A stretch of DNA of 64,000 nucleotides from JBFXJF01 sp050175155 (GCA_050175155.1 JBFXJF010000003.1:101900-165899), one strand, 5' to 3'. Shown: positions 51,512 through 61,980, counted from the stretch's first letter. Numbers and translations: made by a program. The notes: generated by a model not told the origin, from the letters alone.

Positions 51512-54091
51512 ATGGCTAATTATACTCCTATGATTCAGCAATATATCGCAATAAAGGCAGAGTATAATGATGCCTTTTTATTTTTTCGCCTAGGTGATTT
51601 TTATGAGATGTTTTTTGATGATGCTAAAACAGCAGCGCATATTTTAGGAATTACACTAACAGGTAGAGATGGAGGAGTTAAAGAAAAGATCCCCATGTGT
51701 GGGGTTCCTTATCACTCAGCCGATACATATATTTCTAAATTAATTGAACAAGGTTATAAGGTCGCTATTTGTGAACAAGTGGAAAATCCTAAACTAGCAA
51801 TTGGTATTGTTAAAAGAGAAGTTGTTCGCGTAATTACACCTGGGACGGTTATCGAAGGTCAAAAAATGGAAGAAAAGAAGAACAACTATATTTGTTCAAT
51901 TGTTAAAGAAAATGGTTTAATAGGGTTTTCCGCTTCTGATGTTTCTACTGGTGAATTTTACGCAACCGAATTTTTTGACGAAACTGACAACATAATAAAT
52001 GAATTGTATCAATATAATCCTTCTGAGATTCTAATAAACAATGAAATGTTAGATTTTAGTGAAATTGACTTATCACAAATGAATTTATCCATATCTGTTG
52101 TAAAAATTAAAGATCAAGATACATATATACATCTTATAGAAGAACAATTTAAGAATATTAATCTGAATACTTTATCTAACGAAATAATTAGAAGCATTGG
52201 CCAATTGCTTAGTTATATTATGGAAAATCAAAAGAAAAAACTTATACATTTAAATGAACTAATTATTTATGATACTAAGCAATTTATGTTATTAGATCAA
52301 CATTCAAAAAGAAATTTAGAACTTATTAGAACATACAGAGAGCAATCAAAATCTGGTTCACTACTTTGGCTATTGGATCAAACACGGACAGCGATGGGAT
52401 CTCGATTATTAAAAAGATGGTTAGACAAGCCATTATTATCAGAAAAAAATATCAAAGAAAGATTAAATATTGTTGAGGACATATATAATGATCCTATATT
52501 ATCTAACGAACTATTTAATAAATTCTCAAAGATTTCTGATATGGAACGTTTAATAGCAAAAATATCATCTGGCATTGTAAACCCAAGAGAATTATATAAT
52601 CTTAAAACAAGTTTAGAGAAAGTAGAAGATATATATAATCTAATCCATGAAAGTAATGCTGAATTTTTGAAAGTTTTAGTATCTAAGATAGACTTATGCA
52701 ATGATATTAAATACCTAATAGAAAAATCTATTCAAGAAGACCCTCCTATAACCTCAAAAGATGGTGATGTAATTAAAAGGGGATATAACAAACTATTAGA
52801 TGATTATTATATATTAAGCACCGAGGGTAAAGACTGGCTTAAAGATTTAGAGTTGAAAGAAAGAGATTTAACTGGAATAAAATCACTAAAAGTCAGTTTT
52901 AATAGGGTTTTTGGTTATTATATCGAAATTACAAAATCTAACATTAGTCAAATTCCAGAAAATAGATATATAAGAAAACAAACTTTAGCTAACGCGGAAA
53001 GATATATAACCGAAGAGTTAAAAATTAAAGAATTAGCTATTTTAGAAGCTGAAGATAAAATGTTGGAATTAGAATATCAAATATTTACACAAGTAAGAGA
53101 AGAAATTGCGTTACAAAGTTATAGGTTATTAAAAACGGCTAATATTTTAGCTATAATCGATGTCCTTCTATCATTCTCTGTAATTAGTAGAAAAAACGGA
53201 TATGTAAAACCCATTTTTAATCAAAACGGGAAAATTACCATACAAGATGGAAGACATCCAGTAATAGAAGCATTAAAAACTGAAGACAACTTCTTTCCAA
53301 ACAACACAATTTTAAATCAGGAAAGCGATCAAATTCTAATTATTACAGGACCTAATATGTCTGGAAAAAGTACATTTATGCGACAGATTGCTTTAATTAT
53401 TATTATGGCTCAAATAGGATGCTTTGTATCTGCCAAAACTGCTGACCTATCAATAATTGATCGAATATTTACTAGAATAGGAGCAGGCGACGATTTAACA
53501 GGTGGACAAAGTACCTTTATGGTTGAAATGTTAGAAACTAAACAAGCTATTACACAAGCAACTCCTAATAGTCTTATTCTACTTGATGAAATTGGTAGAG
53601 GAACTTCAACATATGATGGAATGGCTTTAGCACAGGCAACTATTCAATATATCCATGAAAATGTTAACGCAAAAACACTTTTTTCCACTCATTACCATGA
53701 ATTAACAAGTCTAGAGAAATTATATCCGCGCATTAAAAACATTCATGTAAGTGTAATTGAGAAAGATGGAAAGGTAATATTTTTACATAAAATAAAAGAA
53801 GGAAAATCTGATAAAAGTTATGGAATATACGTAGCAGAATTAGCTGAAATGCCTCTAGAACTTATAGCTAATGCAAAGATAATTTTAAAAGATATAGAAT
53901 CCAAAAATAATTATACTAGCCAAACTACAGGTCAAATAGAGTTAGATTTAACTATTTGTGATGATAATGTTCATTACGCAGAAATTATTAATGAAATAAG
54001 GTTAATTGATTTTATAAATATAACGCCAATGGAAGGTTTTAAAATTCTACATGATATTTATGTACGATTGGGGAAGAAAATAGATGAGTAA
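51512..54091 (+). CDS. mutS: DNA mismatch repair protein MutS
   Basis: An 859-residue mismatch-recognition ATPase. The mismatch-binding Phe-x-Glu lies in LFFRLGDFYEMFFDDA, Walker A is GPNMSGKST at about 613-621, and DEIGRGTSTYDG is the Walker B/signature region. A C-terminal dimer segment is present. ATG 51512 is 8 bases from GGAGG; the in-frame TTG 51497 precedes that site. It overlaps mutL by 8 bases. Confidence 0.97.
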   Translation: MANYTPMIQQYIAIKAEYNDAFLFFRLGDFYEMFFDDAKTAAHILGITLTGRDGGVKEKIPMCGVPYHSADTYISKLIEQGYKVAICEQVENPKLAIGIVKREVVRVITPGTVIEGQKMEEKKNNYICSIVKENGLIGFSASDVSTGEFYATEFFDETDNIINELYQYNPSEILINNEMLDFSEIDLSQMNLSISVVKIKDQDTYIHLIEEQFKNINLNTLSNEIIRSIGQLLSYIMENQKKKLIHLNELIIYDTKQFMLLDQHSKRNLELIRTYREQSKSGSLLWLLDQTRTAMGSRLLKRWLDKPLLSEKNIKERLNIVEDIYNDPILSNELFNKFSKISDMERLIAKISSGIVNPRELYNLKTSLEKVEDIYNLIHESNAEFLKVLVSKIDLCNDIKYLIEKSIQEDPPITSKDGDVIKRGYNKLLDDYYILSTEGKDWLKDLELKERDLTGIKSLKVSFNRVFGYYIEITKSNISQIPENRYIRKQTLANAERYITEELKIKELAILEAEDKMLELEYQIFTQVREEIALQSYRLLKTANILAIIDVLLSFSVISRKNGYVKPIFNQNGKITIQDGRHPVIEALKTEDNFFPNNTILNQESDQILIITGPNMSGKSTFMRQIALIIIMAQIGCFVSAKTADLSIIDRIFTRIGAGDDLTGGQSTFMVEMLETKQAITQATPNSLILLDEIGRGTSTYDGMALAQATIQYIHENVNAKTLFSTHYHELTSLEKLYPRIKNIHVSVIEKDGKVIFLHKIKEGKSDKSYGIYVAELAEMPLELIANAKIILKDIESKNNYTSQTTGQIELDLTICDDNVHYAEIINEIRLIDFINITPMEGFKILHDIYVRLGKKIDE

Positions 54092-55799
54092 AATACATCT
54101 TCTTAATGATACAATAGCTAATAAAATAGCAGCAGGTGAAGTAATAGAACGTCCGGCATCAATTATTAAGGAATTAGTAGAAAATAGTATAGATGCAGGC
54201 AGTACAAAAATTGATATTCTGATAAAAGAATCTGGTCTAGATTATATTATTGTTAAAGATAATGGAGAAGGAATATTAAAAGAAGATATTGAAAAGGCTT
54301 TTTTAAGACACGCTACAAGCAAAATTAAAGACGAAAAAGATTTATTTAAAATTAGAACATTAGGTTTTAGAGGAGAAGCTTTACCCAGTATAGCGGTAAT
54401 TTCCAAATTAATATTAAAAACTTCAACAAATAATGATGGCAATGGAACAGAAATATACATAGAAGGCGGAGAAATTAAGAATAAGAGTGAGATTGCTTTT
54501 ACTAGAGGCACTGAAATATCAGTAAAAAATATTTTCTACAATACACCAGTAAGACTTAAGTATCTTAAATCAATGCAAACCGAATTATCTCATATAATTG
54601 ACTATGTTAATAAGTTAAGTTTAGCACACACTGATATTTCTTTTACATTGATACATAATGAACGAATTATCCTATCTACATATGGTAACAATAATCTTAT
54701 TCATGTAATATCCACTATATATAGTGCAAGTATTGCAAAGAAGATGATTCCTATTAATATTGAAAATATAGATTTTAAAATAACTGGAGCTATTTCTAAG
54801 CCAGAGATAACAAGAACAAATAGAAATCATATTATAATCTTTGTTAATAAGCGATATATAAAGAATTATCTCTTAACACAAGCAGTAATTAAAGGTTATA
54901 AGAACTTACTAATGGTTAATAGATATCCCATATCAGTATTAAATATAGATATGGATCCAACTATATTAGACGTAAACGTACATCCAGCGAAACTAGAGGC
55001 TAAATTTAGTAAAGAAAAAGAGATGAATAAATTAGTTGAGGAAGTTATCTATAAAGCATTAACAGAACATACTCTTATCCCTGAACCTTTAAAAAAAATA
55101 GTAGATTTAAAATATACAAATAGTCTCCAAACAAGTTTTGATTTAACTCTTAAACCCGATAAAGACAATTCAAGCTTTATTTTTGAAAAAAATGATATTG
55201 AGATAAAACAGTCAAATAAATTACCTTTTTTAGAACCGATTGCCCAATTTCATGGTACCTATATTATTGCACAAAGTATAGAAGGTATTTACCTAATCGA
55301 TCAACATGCAGCCCATGAAAGAGTTAATTATGAAAAAAACATAAGGTTGATTAATCTTGAAAAGATCGAATATCAAGACTTAACTGTACCTATAACATTA
55401 AATTACTCAAAATCGGAAATAGAACATATATTTTATAAAATTGAAGAGTTAAAAAGGGTCGGTATAGAGATTGAATTGTTTGGAAAGCAGTCTATCATTA
55501 TTCGCTCAATTCCAATATGGATTCCTAAGGGGCAAGAAATATATTTTATTGAAAAAGCATTGCAAGAAATACTTTCTAATAAAGAGATAAATATGATAGA
55601 TATGAATAAAGACTTAGTTGCTGCAGAATCTTGTAAATCATCAATAAAAGCAAATAGATATTTAACAAAAAACGAAATGGAAGAACTTCTTGAACAGCTA
55701 AGAAGAACAGAAAACCCTTATACTTGTCCGCATGGAAGACCAGTAATAGTTTATTTTTCAAAATATGATATTGAAAAAATGTTTAAAAGAGTGACTTGA
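54084..55799 (+). CDS. mutL: DNA mismatch repair protein MutL
   Basis: A 571-residue GHKL ATPase and nicking endonuclease. N-terminal motifs NSIDAGS, DNGEGI and GFRGEALPSI form the ATP site. The C-terminal domain has DQHAAHERVNYE, the endonuclease motif, plus ESCKSSIKANR and CPHGRPV, so it nicks DNA itself as expected in a MutH-less organism. It starts within the mutS end. Confidence 0.97.
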   Translation: MSKIHLLNDTIANKIAAGEVIERPASIIKELVENSIDAGSTKIDILIKESGLDYIIVKDNGEGILKEDIEKAFLRHATSKIKDEKDLFKIRTLGFRGEALPSIAVISKLILKTSTNNDGNGTEIYIEGGEIKNKSEIAFTRGTEISVKNIFYNTPVRLKYLKSMQTELSHIIDYVNKLSLAHTDISFTLIHNERIILSTYGNNNLIHVISTIYSASIAKKMIPINIENIDFKITGAISKPEITRTNRNHIIIFVNKRYIKNYLLTQAVIKGYKNLLMVNRYPISVLNIDMDPTILDVNVHPAKLEAKFSKEKEMNKLVEEVIYKALTEHTLIPEPLKKIVDLKYTNSLQTSFDLTLKPDKDNSSFIFEKNDIEIKQSNKLPFLEPIAQFHGTYIIAQSIEGIYLIDQHAAHERVNYEKNIRLINLEKIEYQDLTVPITLNYSKSEIEHIFYKIEELKRVGIEIELFGKQSIIIRSIPIWIPKGQEIYFIEKALQEILSNKEINMIDMNKDLVAAESCKSSIKANRYLTKNEMEELLEQLRRTENPYTCPHGRPVIVYFSKYDIEKMFKRVT

Positions 55800-55800
55800 T

Positions 55801-56592
55801 ATGATAATTACTACGTCTCATAAATCAAATATAAATATAATGAAAAGGGTAGCTGAATTTTCGAAACATCTCAATAGTGTCTATATTGAAAGGGATAAAA
55901 AATCTATACTTGAGCTGATGGATAAACACCATACTAACGAATTAATAGTTATTGAAGATAAACACGCAAAATTTTATAACAGAAGTGACATAAACACTCC
56001 TTTTTTCTTTCACCCCAGCATGGCAGCATTACGTATAAATCGTCTTAAACTAGGTGATAATGATTTAATGATTCAACTTGCTGAATTGAAGACTGGCGAT
56101 ACATTTCTAGACTGCACTTTAGGATTAGCCTCTGACTCAATAGTTGCTTCATATGTGGTAGGATCAGAGGGAAAGGTTGTTGGATTAGAAAGCGAGAATG
56201 TTCTAGCAACAATAGTAAAGGATGGCTTAATAAATAGTATATATGAAGACAAAGACCTAACCCAAGCTATGAGGAATATAGAAGTTATTAATATTAATCA
56301 TTTACACAAATTAAGATCTTTACCTGAAAATAGTTTTGACGTTGTCTACATGGATCCAATGTTTCGTATAAAGATTAATAATTCAACACCGATTAGTCCG
56401 TTGAGAACTTTAGCAAATCAAAACTCCTTATTAGTTGAAACAATAACAGAGGCAAGAAGAGTAGCAAAAAGAAAAGTAATTTTAAAAGAGACAACTAAAA
56501 GTAACGAATTTGAAAGATTAGGATTTAAAAAAGTTATTCGCTCTTCATCTGTTACTTACGGTGTAATTACAATAGGGGAAATTATAATATGA
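55801..56592 (+). CDS. Class I SAM-dependent methyltransferase, RsmJ-like
   Basis: A 263-residue protein. The SAM-binding loop is FLDCTLGLASDSIVA and the catalytic-type motif is MDPMF, both as in the RsmJ (SAM_MT) group, which includes a 16S rRNA G1516 methyltransferase in E. coli. The first 70 residues are a variable N-terminal part. It begins 1 base after mutL and overlaps miaA by 4 bases, so it belongs to the mutS-mutL-miaA unit. Homologues at this site occur in other Bacillota; rRNA as substrate is an inference. Confidence 0.75.
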   Translation: MIITTSHKSNINIMKRVAEFSKHLNSVYIERDKKSILELMDKHHTNELIVIEDKHAKFYNRSDINTPFFFHPSMAALRINRLKLGDNDLMIQLAELKTGDTFLDCTLGLASDSIVASYVVGSEGKVVGLESENVLATIVKDGLINSIYEDKDLTQAMRNIEVININHLHKLRSLPENSFDVVYMDPMFRIKINNSTPISPLRTLANQNSLLVETITEARRVAKRKVILKETTKSNEFERLGFKKVIRSSSVTYGVITIGEIII

Positions 56593-57515
56593 AAGATAAT
56601 TTATTAGTTATCGTAGGGCCAACTGCGGTTGGGAAAACTGGATTAAGTTTAGATATTGCCACCCGCTTTAATGGTGAAATTATATCAGGAGATTCTATGC
56701 AGGTTTATAAAGGGTTAGACATAGGAACAGCAAAAATCAGTCCTGAAGAGATGAGAGGTGTAAAACACCACTTAATTAATTGTTACGAACCTGATTATGA
56801 TTTTTCAGTTGCCGAATTTCAAGATATTGTTCAAAAAAGTATAGTTGAGATTAATCGAAAAAATAAATTACCAATCTTAGTTGGAGGCACTGGGCTATAT
56901 ATTAAGTCGGTTACCAATAAGTATAACTTCTCCCAAGTAAAAAGAGATAACGATTATCGTGAGCACTTAAGTCAATATAATAATGATATTTTATATACCA
57001 AACTGAATGAAGTAGATCCTTTAACCGCAAGTAAAATACACATTAATGATACTAAAAGGATTCTTCGAGCACTTGAAGTCTATCATCTGTCAGGAAAGCC
57101 AGCTAGTGAGTTACTAGTTGACCAAGATAGAGAAATCCCGTATAATTTACTAATTATTGGCTTAATTAGAAATAGAGCTGAATTATATAATCAGATAAAT
57201 TTGCGAGTCGACAATATGATAAATCAAGGCCTTGTTGAAGAAGTGAAATCTTTATTAGCTTCTGGTTATAATGAGAAATATAATTCTATGCAGGGTCTTG
57301 GATATAAAGAAATAAACAAATATTTAAAGGGGGAGATTTCATTAGAACATGCTATATTTTTAATTAAACAAGGAACGAGACGATATGCAAAAAGACAATT
57401 AAGTTGGTTTCGTCAGATAGAAGAAATCCACTGGTTTGATTTAACAGACTCTCGTGATAATAACAAGGAAAAAAATATAAATAATATTTTTGATTTGATT
57501 GCAGGAAAGTTTTAA
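56589..57515 (+). CDS. miaA: tRNA dimethylallyltransferase MiaA
   Basis: A 308-residue enzyme that adds dimethylallyl to A37 of tRNAs, preparing them for MiaB. P-loop GPTAVGKTGLS, the tRNA-contact DSMQVYKGLDIGT, GGTGLYIKS and QGLGYKEI are the family motifs. It overlaps the methyltransferase stop (ATGA). Hfq follows 58 bases later, the classic order. Confidence 0.97.
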   Translation: MKDNLLVIVGPTAVGKTGLSLDIATRFNGEIISGDSMQVYKGLDIGTAKISPEEMRGVKHHLINCYEPDYDFSVAEFQDIVQKSIVEINRKNKLPILVGGTGLYIKSVTNKYNFSQVKRDNDYREHLSQYNNDILYTKLNEVDPLTASKIHINDTKRILRALEVYHLSGKPASELLVDQDREIPYNLLIIGLIRNRAELYNQINLRVDNMINQGLVEEVKSLLASGYNEKYNSMQGLGYKEINKYLKGEISLEHAIFLIKQGTRRYAKRQLSWFRQIEEIHWFDLTDSRDNNKEKNINNIFDLIAGKF

Positions 57516-57573
57516 TATTTGAAGAAATATCTATAGATGTACTTTTGTTTATGCAAATAGGAGGTAGTTAAAC

Positions 57574-57810
57574 ATGAAACAAGGAATTAATATTCAAGAT
57601 ACTTTTTTAAACTTAGCTCGCAAAGATAATTTGCCTGTTACGATTTTTTTGACTAATGGTTTCCAATTAAGAGGTTTGATTAAAGGTTTCGATAATTATA
57701 TTGTAATACTCGAAACTGAAGGTAAACAGCAAATGGTATATAAACATGCAATTTCAACATTTGTGCCTGCGAAAAATATTAATTTAACTCAAGAGGCAAA
57801 AGAAGATTAA
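57574..57810 (+). CDS. hfq: RNA chaperone Hfq
   Basis: A 78-residue Sm-like protein forming hexamers that bind sRNA and mRNA. The Sm1 motif NGFQLRGLIKGFDNYIVIL and the Sm2 core YKHAISTFVP are intact. The C-terminal tail is short and acidic, as in Gram-positive Hfq. AGGAGG precedes the ATG. It is probably transcribed with miaA, since no clear own promoter is visible in the 58-base gap. Confidence 0.97.
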   Translation: MKQGINIQDTFLNLARKDNLPVTIFLTNGFQLRGLIKGFDNYIVILETEGKQQMVYKHAISTFVPAKNINLTQEAKED

Positions 57811-57872
57811 TTAAAATTAATTTTTATGCTTTACATAGTTATAATTGACAATCTAAATTTATATAATTAATA

Positions 57873-57912
57873 AAAAAAGCATTCTTTTGTTATTTTAAAG
57901 AATGCTTTTTTA
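57873..57912 (+). terminator. Terminator after hfq
   Basis: A 15-bp perfect stem: AAAAAAGCATTCTTT (57873-57887) with AAAGAATGCTTTTTT (57897-57911), loop TGTTATTTT. A TTGACA at 57845-57850 lies just before it, but the matching -10 (TAATAA) would start transcription inside the stem. Confidence 0.88.
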
Positions 57913-57944
57913 TTAAAAAAAATTTATAAAGGATCTGATTAATT

Positions 57945-58265
57945 ATGGAATATAAAATTGTTAAACAAGAGGAAGCACCATTAGAAGTAAATAAATGGTT
58001 AGAAGAAAATAGGACTTTAAAGGCCCAAAATATTATTGCAATAAATGATATGACGTATGTTTTACTTACAATGGGAAAGAAAAAAACAGGTGGATATGAA
58101 ATAGATGTTGATTGTAAAGAATCTGAAGATAAGGTTGAAATATTCATTAAATATCTTGAACCAAAAAGCGATCAAATAGTTATACAAGCTATAACTTACC
58201 CTATGCAAATAATTAGCTTTAAAGAAACAACAAAAGAAATATTAGTAATTCAGATAGAGTCTTAG
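57945..58265 (+). CDS. PrcB-like C-terminal domain protein
   Basis: A 106-residue cytosolic protein. The segment KKKTGGYEIDVDCKES and QAITYPMQIISFKETTKEI fit the PrcB C-terminal domain, named after an accessory subunit of a Treponema protease complex. Its role in Bacillota is not known. No signal peptide is seen. It lies between hfq and spoVK, with a terminator at each end, and has no clear promoter. Confidence 0.65.
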   Translation: MEYKIVKQEEAPLEVNKWLEENRTLKAQNIIAINDMTYVLLTMGKKKTGGYEIDVDCKESEDKVEIFIKYLEPKSDQIVIQAITYPMQIISFKETTKEILVIQIES

Positions 58266-58290
58266 TATAACTAAGACTTAAGTTTTTTAT
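58258..58290 (+). terminator. Terminator after the PrcB-like gene
   Basis: AGTCTTAGT (58258-58266) pairs with ACTAAGACT (58270-58278), loop ATA; a T run follows. The stop codon is in the stem. Confidence 0.8.
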
Positions 58291-58331
58291 AAAGACTAGA
58301 CATAACTTCTAAATTAATGAGGTGGATAACT

Positions 58332-59300
58332 TTGGATATTGAGAATCTAACCACAAATACCAAATCACATAAAATTCAAATTGTCATAGACCAGAACAAA
58401 AAAGTAGTTAAAATAAAAGATAATTTCGAAAAAAATGATAAGAACTTATTAGTTTATAATAAATTCAATCTTATTATTGAAGATTTGAATAAACTTATTG
58501 GCTTAGAGGAAATAAAAAAATTAATATTTGAAATATTCGCTTTGATTCAAATAAATCAACAAAGGACTATTAACGGATTAAAAAATGAACCTCAAGTTTT
58601 TCATATGTTATTTAAGGGAAACCCTGGCACTGGAAAAACAACTGTAGCTAGATTAATGGCAAAAATGTTTTTTGAAATGGGAATTATATCAAAAGGTCAT
58701 TTGGTTGAGGTAGAAAGAGCTGATCTTGTTGGTGAATACATTGGACACACTGCACAAAAAACAAGAGAACAAGTAAACAAATCTTTGGGAGGTATACTCT
58801 TTATCGATGAGGCCTATTCCTTGTACAGAGGTGGAGAGAAAGATTTCGGAAGAGAAAGTATAGATACACTTGTAAAAGCAATGGAAGATCACAAGAATGA
58901 TTTTATTTTGGTTCTTGCTGGTTATTCATCTGAAATGGAGTTTTTTATTAGATCTAATCCAGGTCTCTACTCAAGATTTCCTATTCAGCTACATTTTGAT
59001 GATTATTCCCTAACTGAATTAATGAATATTTCGAACGTAATGCTAGGTGATAGAGAATATATACTTTCTCCATCAGCAAAACTAAAACTTAAACAAATTA
59101 TATTAGAAGAAAAACAAAATCCCCTGTTCAATTTTAGTAATGCTAGATTGGTTCGTAATTTAATTGAAAAGTCAATTAGAAATCAAGCAGTTAGGCTACT
59201 TAACGATAATATTATATCAAGCTCCAAACAAGAACTAATGACTTTGCAACCAGAGGATTTTTTACTTAATAGAAATTCACTTGAAAAGTGGTTTAAGTAA
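58332..59300 (+). CDS. spoVK: Stage V sporulation protein K (CbbX-like AAA ATPase)
   Basis: A 322-residue AAA+ ATPase of the CbbX/SpoVK family. Walker A GNPGTGKTTVARL and Walker B LFIDEAYSLYRGG are intact, with sensor region NPGLYSRFP later. A variable N-terminus of about 45 residues precedes the ATPase core. TTG 58332 follows GAGGTGG by 6 bases and is preferred over ATG 58317, which overlaps that site. SpoVK is needed in the mother cell for spore maturation. Order spoVK-hflX-ynbB-glnR-glnA equals B. subtilis. Confidence 0.92.
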   Translation: MDIENLTTNTKSHKIQIVIDQNKKVVKIKDNFEKNDKNLLVYNKFNLIIEDLNKLIGLEEIKKLIFEIFALIQINQQRTINGLKNEPQVFHMLFKGNPGTGKTTVARLMAKMFFEMGIISKGHLVEVERADLVGEYIGHTAQKTREQVNKSLGGILFIDEAYSLYRGGEKDFGRESIDTLVKAMEDHKNDFILVLAGYSSEMEFFIRSNPGLYSRFPIQLHFDDYSLTELMNISNVMLGDREYILSPSAKLKLKQIILEEKQNPLFNFSNARLVRNLIEKSIRNQAVRLLNDNIISSSKQELMTLQPEDFLLNRNSLEKWFK

Positions 59301-59417
59301 AATATATTTTCTTTAATATCGTAACTTATTTTCTATTTTGATATACTATATATAATATTTGTCCAGACTTTAATTAATAAAAGAATATTGTTTATCTAAC
59401 GAAAGGAATAATAGAAT

Positions 59418-60668
59418 TTGATAAAAGAAAAAGTAGTTATAGTCGGGGTTAATCTTAATAAATCAGAAAAGATAAATCAGTATTCTATTGAAGAATTAAA
59501 AAGTTTAGTTGAAACAGTAGACGCAGAGCTACAGATGGTTATTATGCAGAATAGATCAAAAATTGATTCCTCTTGGTATATTGGTTTAGGAAAAGTCGAA
59601 GAAATAGCAAAAGTAACAGAAGAATTAGCTACAGATATAGTTATTTTCAATTGTGAATTAACCCCTTCACAAGTAAGAAATATAGAAGGTAAAATTAACT
59701 GTAAGGTTATTGACCGTACCCAATTAATTTTAGATATTTTTGCAAAAAGAGCGGATTCAATGGAAGGTAAAATACAAGTTGAACTTGCACAACTAAGCTA
59801 TATATTGCCAAGACTCACTGGTAAAGGTATTAGCATGTCCAAATTAGCAGGAGGTATTGGTACAAGGGGTCCTGGTGAATCAAAATTAGAAACAGATCGA
59901 AGACATATAAGAAGAAAGATAATTTATCTAAAAACCAAATTAAAAGAAATCAACAATCATCGAAAATTGTACAGAGCAAGAAGAGAGAAAAATAATATTT
60001 TTCAGATTGCTCTTATAGGTTATACTAATGCGGGCAAGTCAACGTTATTAAACCAACTTACCAACTCAAATGTATTAACAGAAGATAAATTGTTTGCTAC
60101 ATTAGATCCCACTTCCAAAAAGTTAAAAACTGTATCAGGTAAGGAGATCATCCTAACCGATACTGTAGGGTTTATTCAAGACTTACCCCATGCCCTGATA
60201 GCAGCATTTAGGTCTACCTTAGAAGAGGCGTCCGAAGCAGATTTATTATTGCATGTAGTTGATTCAAGCCATCCTAACAGAGAGAAACATATGGAAGTAG
60301 TAGATAAACTTTTAATTGAAATTAAAGCTGATTCAATCCCACGAATCGTTGTTTATAACAAAAAGGATTTAACTAATGACATTATAATTGATGATATTAA
60401 TAATTATATAATTATTTCAAGTTACGATAATGACGACCTGCAAAATCTATTAGATATGATATCAATAAAAACTACTGAAAGTTGGACAAGATATTCCTTT
60501 ACTATACCAGCAAGTAGGGCTGATTTAATATCATATCTGCGTAAGAGTGGTACGATTATAGGTGAAATAGTATGGGACGAAGGCATTCAGTGTTGGAAAA
60601 TAGATGTATTATTAGATAATATCCATATTAATACTGATTTATTAAGTTTCAATTCAGTCAATGAATAA
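59418..60668 (+). CDS. hflX: GTPase HflX
   Basis: A 416-residue ribosome-splitting GTPase. The N-terminal HflX domain has DRTQLILDIFAKRA and LPRLTGKGISMSKLAGGIG, the glycine-rich linker GTRGPGESKLE-type sequence, and the G domain has GYTNAGKSTLLN (G1), DTVGFIQDLPH (G3) and NKKDL (G4). Start is TTG behind AAAGGAA. A short C-terminal domain of about 60 residues follows. Confidence 0.94.
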   Translation: MIKEKVVIVGVNLNKSEKINQYSIEELKSLVETVDAELQMVIMQNRSKIDSSWYIGLGKVEEIAKVTEELATDIVIFNCELTPSQVRNIEGKINCKVIDRTQLILDIFAKRADSMEGKIQVELAQLSYILPRLTGKGISMSKLAGGIGTRGPGESKLETDRRHIRRKIIYLKTKLKEINNHRKLYRARREKNNIFQIALIGYTNAGKSTLLNQLTNSNVLTEDKLFATLDPTSKKLKTVSGKEIILTDTVGFIQDLPHALIAAFRSTLEEASEADLLLHVVDSSHPNREKHMEVVDKLLIEIKADSIPRIVVYNKKDLTNDIIIDDINNYIIISSYDNDDLQNLLDMISIKTTESWTRYSFTIPASRADLISYLRKSGTIIGEIVWDEGIQCWKIDVLLDNIHINTDLLSFNSVNE

Positions 60669-60683
60669 ATTGGAGTTGATTTT

Positions 60684-61949
60684 ATGTATAATTTTTTTAA
60701 TTTTGATTCTAATATGATTAAAATTATAGAAGAAACAGAAAAAAAAATAGAAGATAAAGTTAGAGAAATCGATAAAATAGTTGAATATAATCAAGGAAAA
60801 GTATTGAAAGCCTTTCAAAAATATCAGGTTTCCGATTTTCATTTGCATTCATCTACTGGTTATGGATATAACGATGTAGGAAGGGATGTATTAGATAATA
60901 TATATGCAGAAGTATTTGGTGCTGAATCCGGTCTAGTTCGTCCACATATTGTATCTGGAACCCATGCACTTACAATTGGTTTTTTTGGTCTATTACGCCC
61001 TGGGGATGAATTATTATATATTACAGGCGACCCATATGATACTTTAGAAGAAGTAATTGGAATTCATGGTAATGGTATGGGGTCCTTAAAAGAGTGGGGA
61101 ATTAATTACAACAGTATACCACTAGATGATAGTGGTGGGGTTAATCTTGATCTACTCAAAAAAATGATTTCTAAGCAAACAAAAGTAATTGCAATCCAAA
61201 GATCAAAGGGTTATTCATGGAGAGCCTCTTTTAGTATAAAAGAGATTGAAAAGATGGTGCTTTATGTAAAGGGGATAAACCCAGATATAATAATTGTTGT
61301 TGATAATTGTTATGGAGAATTTACTGATACTCTTGAACCTACAGATATTGGTGCTGATGTAATAATAGGTTCACTTATAAAAAATCCTGGTGGTGGATTG
61401 GCTAAGTCTGGTGCATATATTGTAGGGAAAGAAAAATATATCGAAAAAATCTCCTATCGTCTAACCGCACCGGGTATTGGTAGAGAGATAGGTGCCACAC
61501 ATGGATATATGTCCGATTTTTACCAAGGTTTCTTTTTAGCACCTCACTTTGTTGGGGAAGCATTAAAAGGTGCCATTTTTACTGCCGCATTATTGGAGAA
61601 CTTAGGGTTTGAGACAAGCCCAAAGTGGCATGAAGATAGAAATGATATTATTCAAGCTGTTAAATTTAATAATCCATTGAGATTAACAACCTTCCTTAAG
61701 GGTATTCAAAAAGGATCACCTATTGATTCTCATGTTGTACCAGAATCTTCAAATATACCAGGTTATCAAAACAGAGTAATTATGGCTGCAGGGGTATTCG
61801 TTCAGGGAGCTAGTCTAGAACTATCAGGTGATGCTCCAATCGTTGAACCATATATAGGGTATGTACAAGGCGGACTTACTTACCAACACGTTAAATGGGG
61901 TATTCTAACAGCTATAGATGTTATGCTTCAAAACAACCTAATTGATTAA
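60684..61949 (+). CDS. ynbB: PLP-dependent enzyme, YnbB/methionine gamma-lyase family
   Basis: A 421-residue fold-type I PLP enzyme (Met_gamma_lyase family, once called aluminium-resistance protein). VVDNCYGEFTDTLEPTDIG holds the PLP-contacting Asp, and GSLIKNPGGGLAK contains the likely Schiff-base lysine. Its exact reaction is not known in Bacillota. GGAGTTG precedes the ATG, 15 bases after hflX. It is placed as YnbB between HflX and GlnR. Confidence 0.87.
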   Translation: MYNFFNFDSNMIKIIEETEKKIEDKVREIDKIVEYNQGKVLKAFQKYQVSDFHLHSSTGYGYNDVGRDVLDNIYAEVFGAESGLVRPHIVSGTHALTIGFFGLLRPGDELLYITGDPYDTLEEVIGIHGNGMGSLKEWGINYNSIPLDDSGGVNLDLLKKMISKQTKVIAIQRSKGYSWRASFSIKEIEKMVLYVKGINPDIIIVVDNCYGEFTDTLEPTDIGADVIIGSLIKNPGGGLAKSGAYIVGKEKYIEKISYRLTAPGIGREIGATHGYMSDFYQGFFLAPHFVGEALKGAIFTAALLENLGFETSPKWHEDRNDIIQAVKFNNPLRLTTFLKGIQKGSPIDSHVVPESSNIPGYQNRVIMAAGVFVQGASLELSGDAPIVEPYIGYVQGGLTYQHVKWGILTAIDVMLQNNLID

Positions 61950-61958
61950 ATTATTGCA

Positions 61959-61975
61959 TGTTAGATTAACTAACA
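61959..61975. promoter_or_regulatory. GlnR operator 1
   Basis: TGTTAGATTAACTAACA fits TGTNA-N7-TNACA perfectly. It lies upstream of the glnR -35. Confidence 0.9.
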
Positions 61976-61980
61976 AACTA

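Noticed and set aside
57845..57873. Promoter TTGACA-17-TAATAA for the PrcB-like gene
   Set aside because: Transcription would start inside the hfq terminator stem, so the match is probably accidental.
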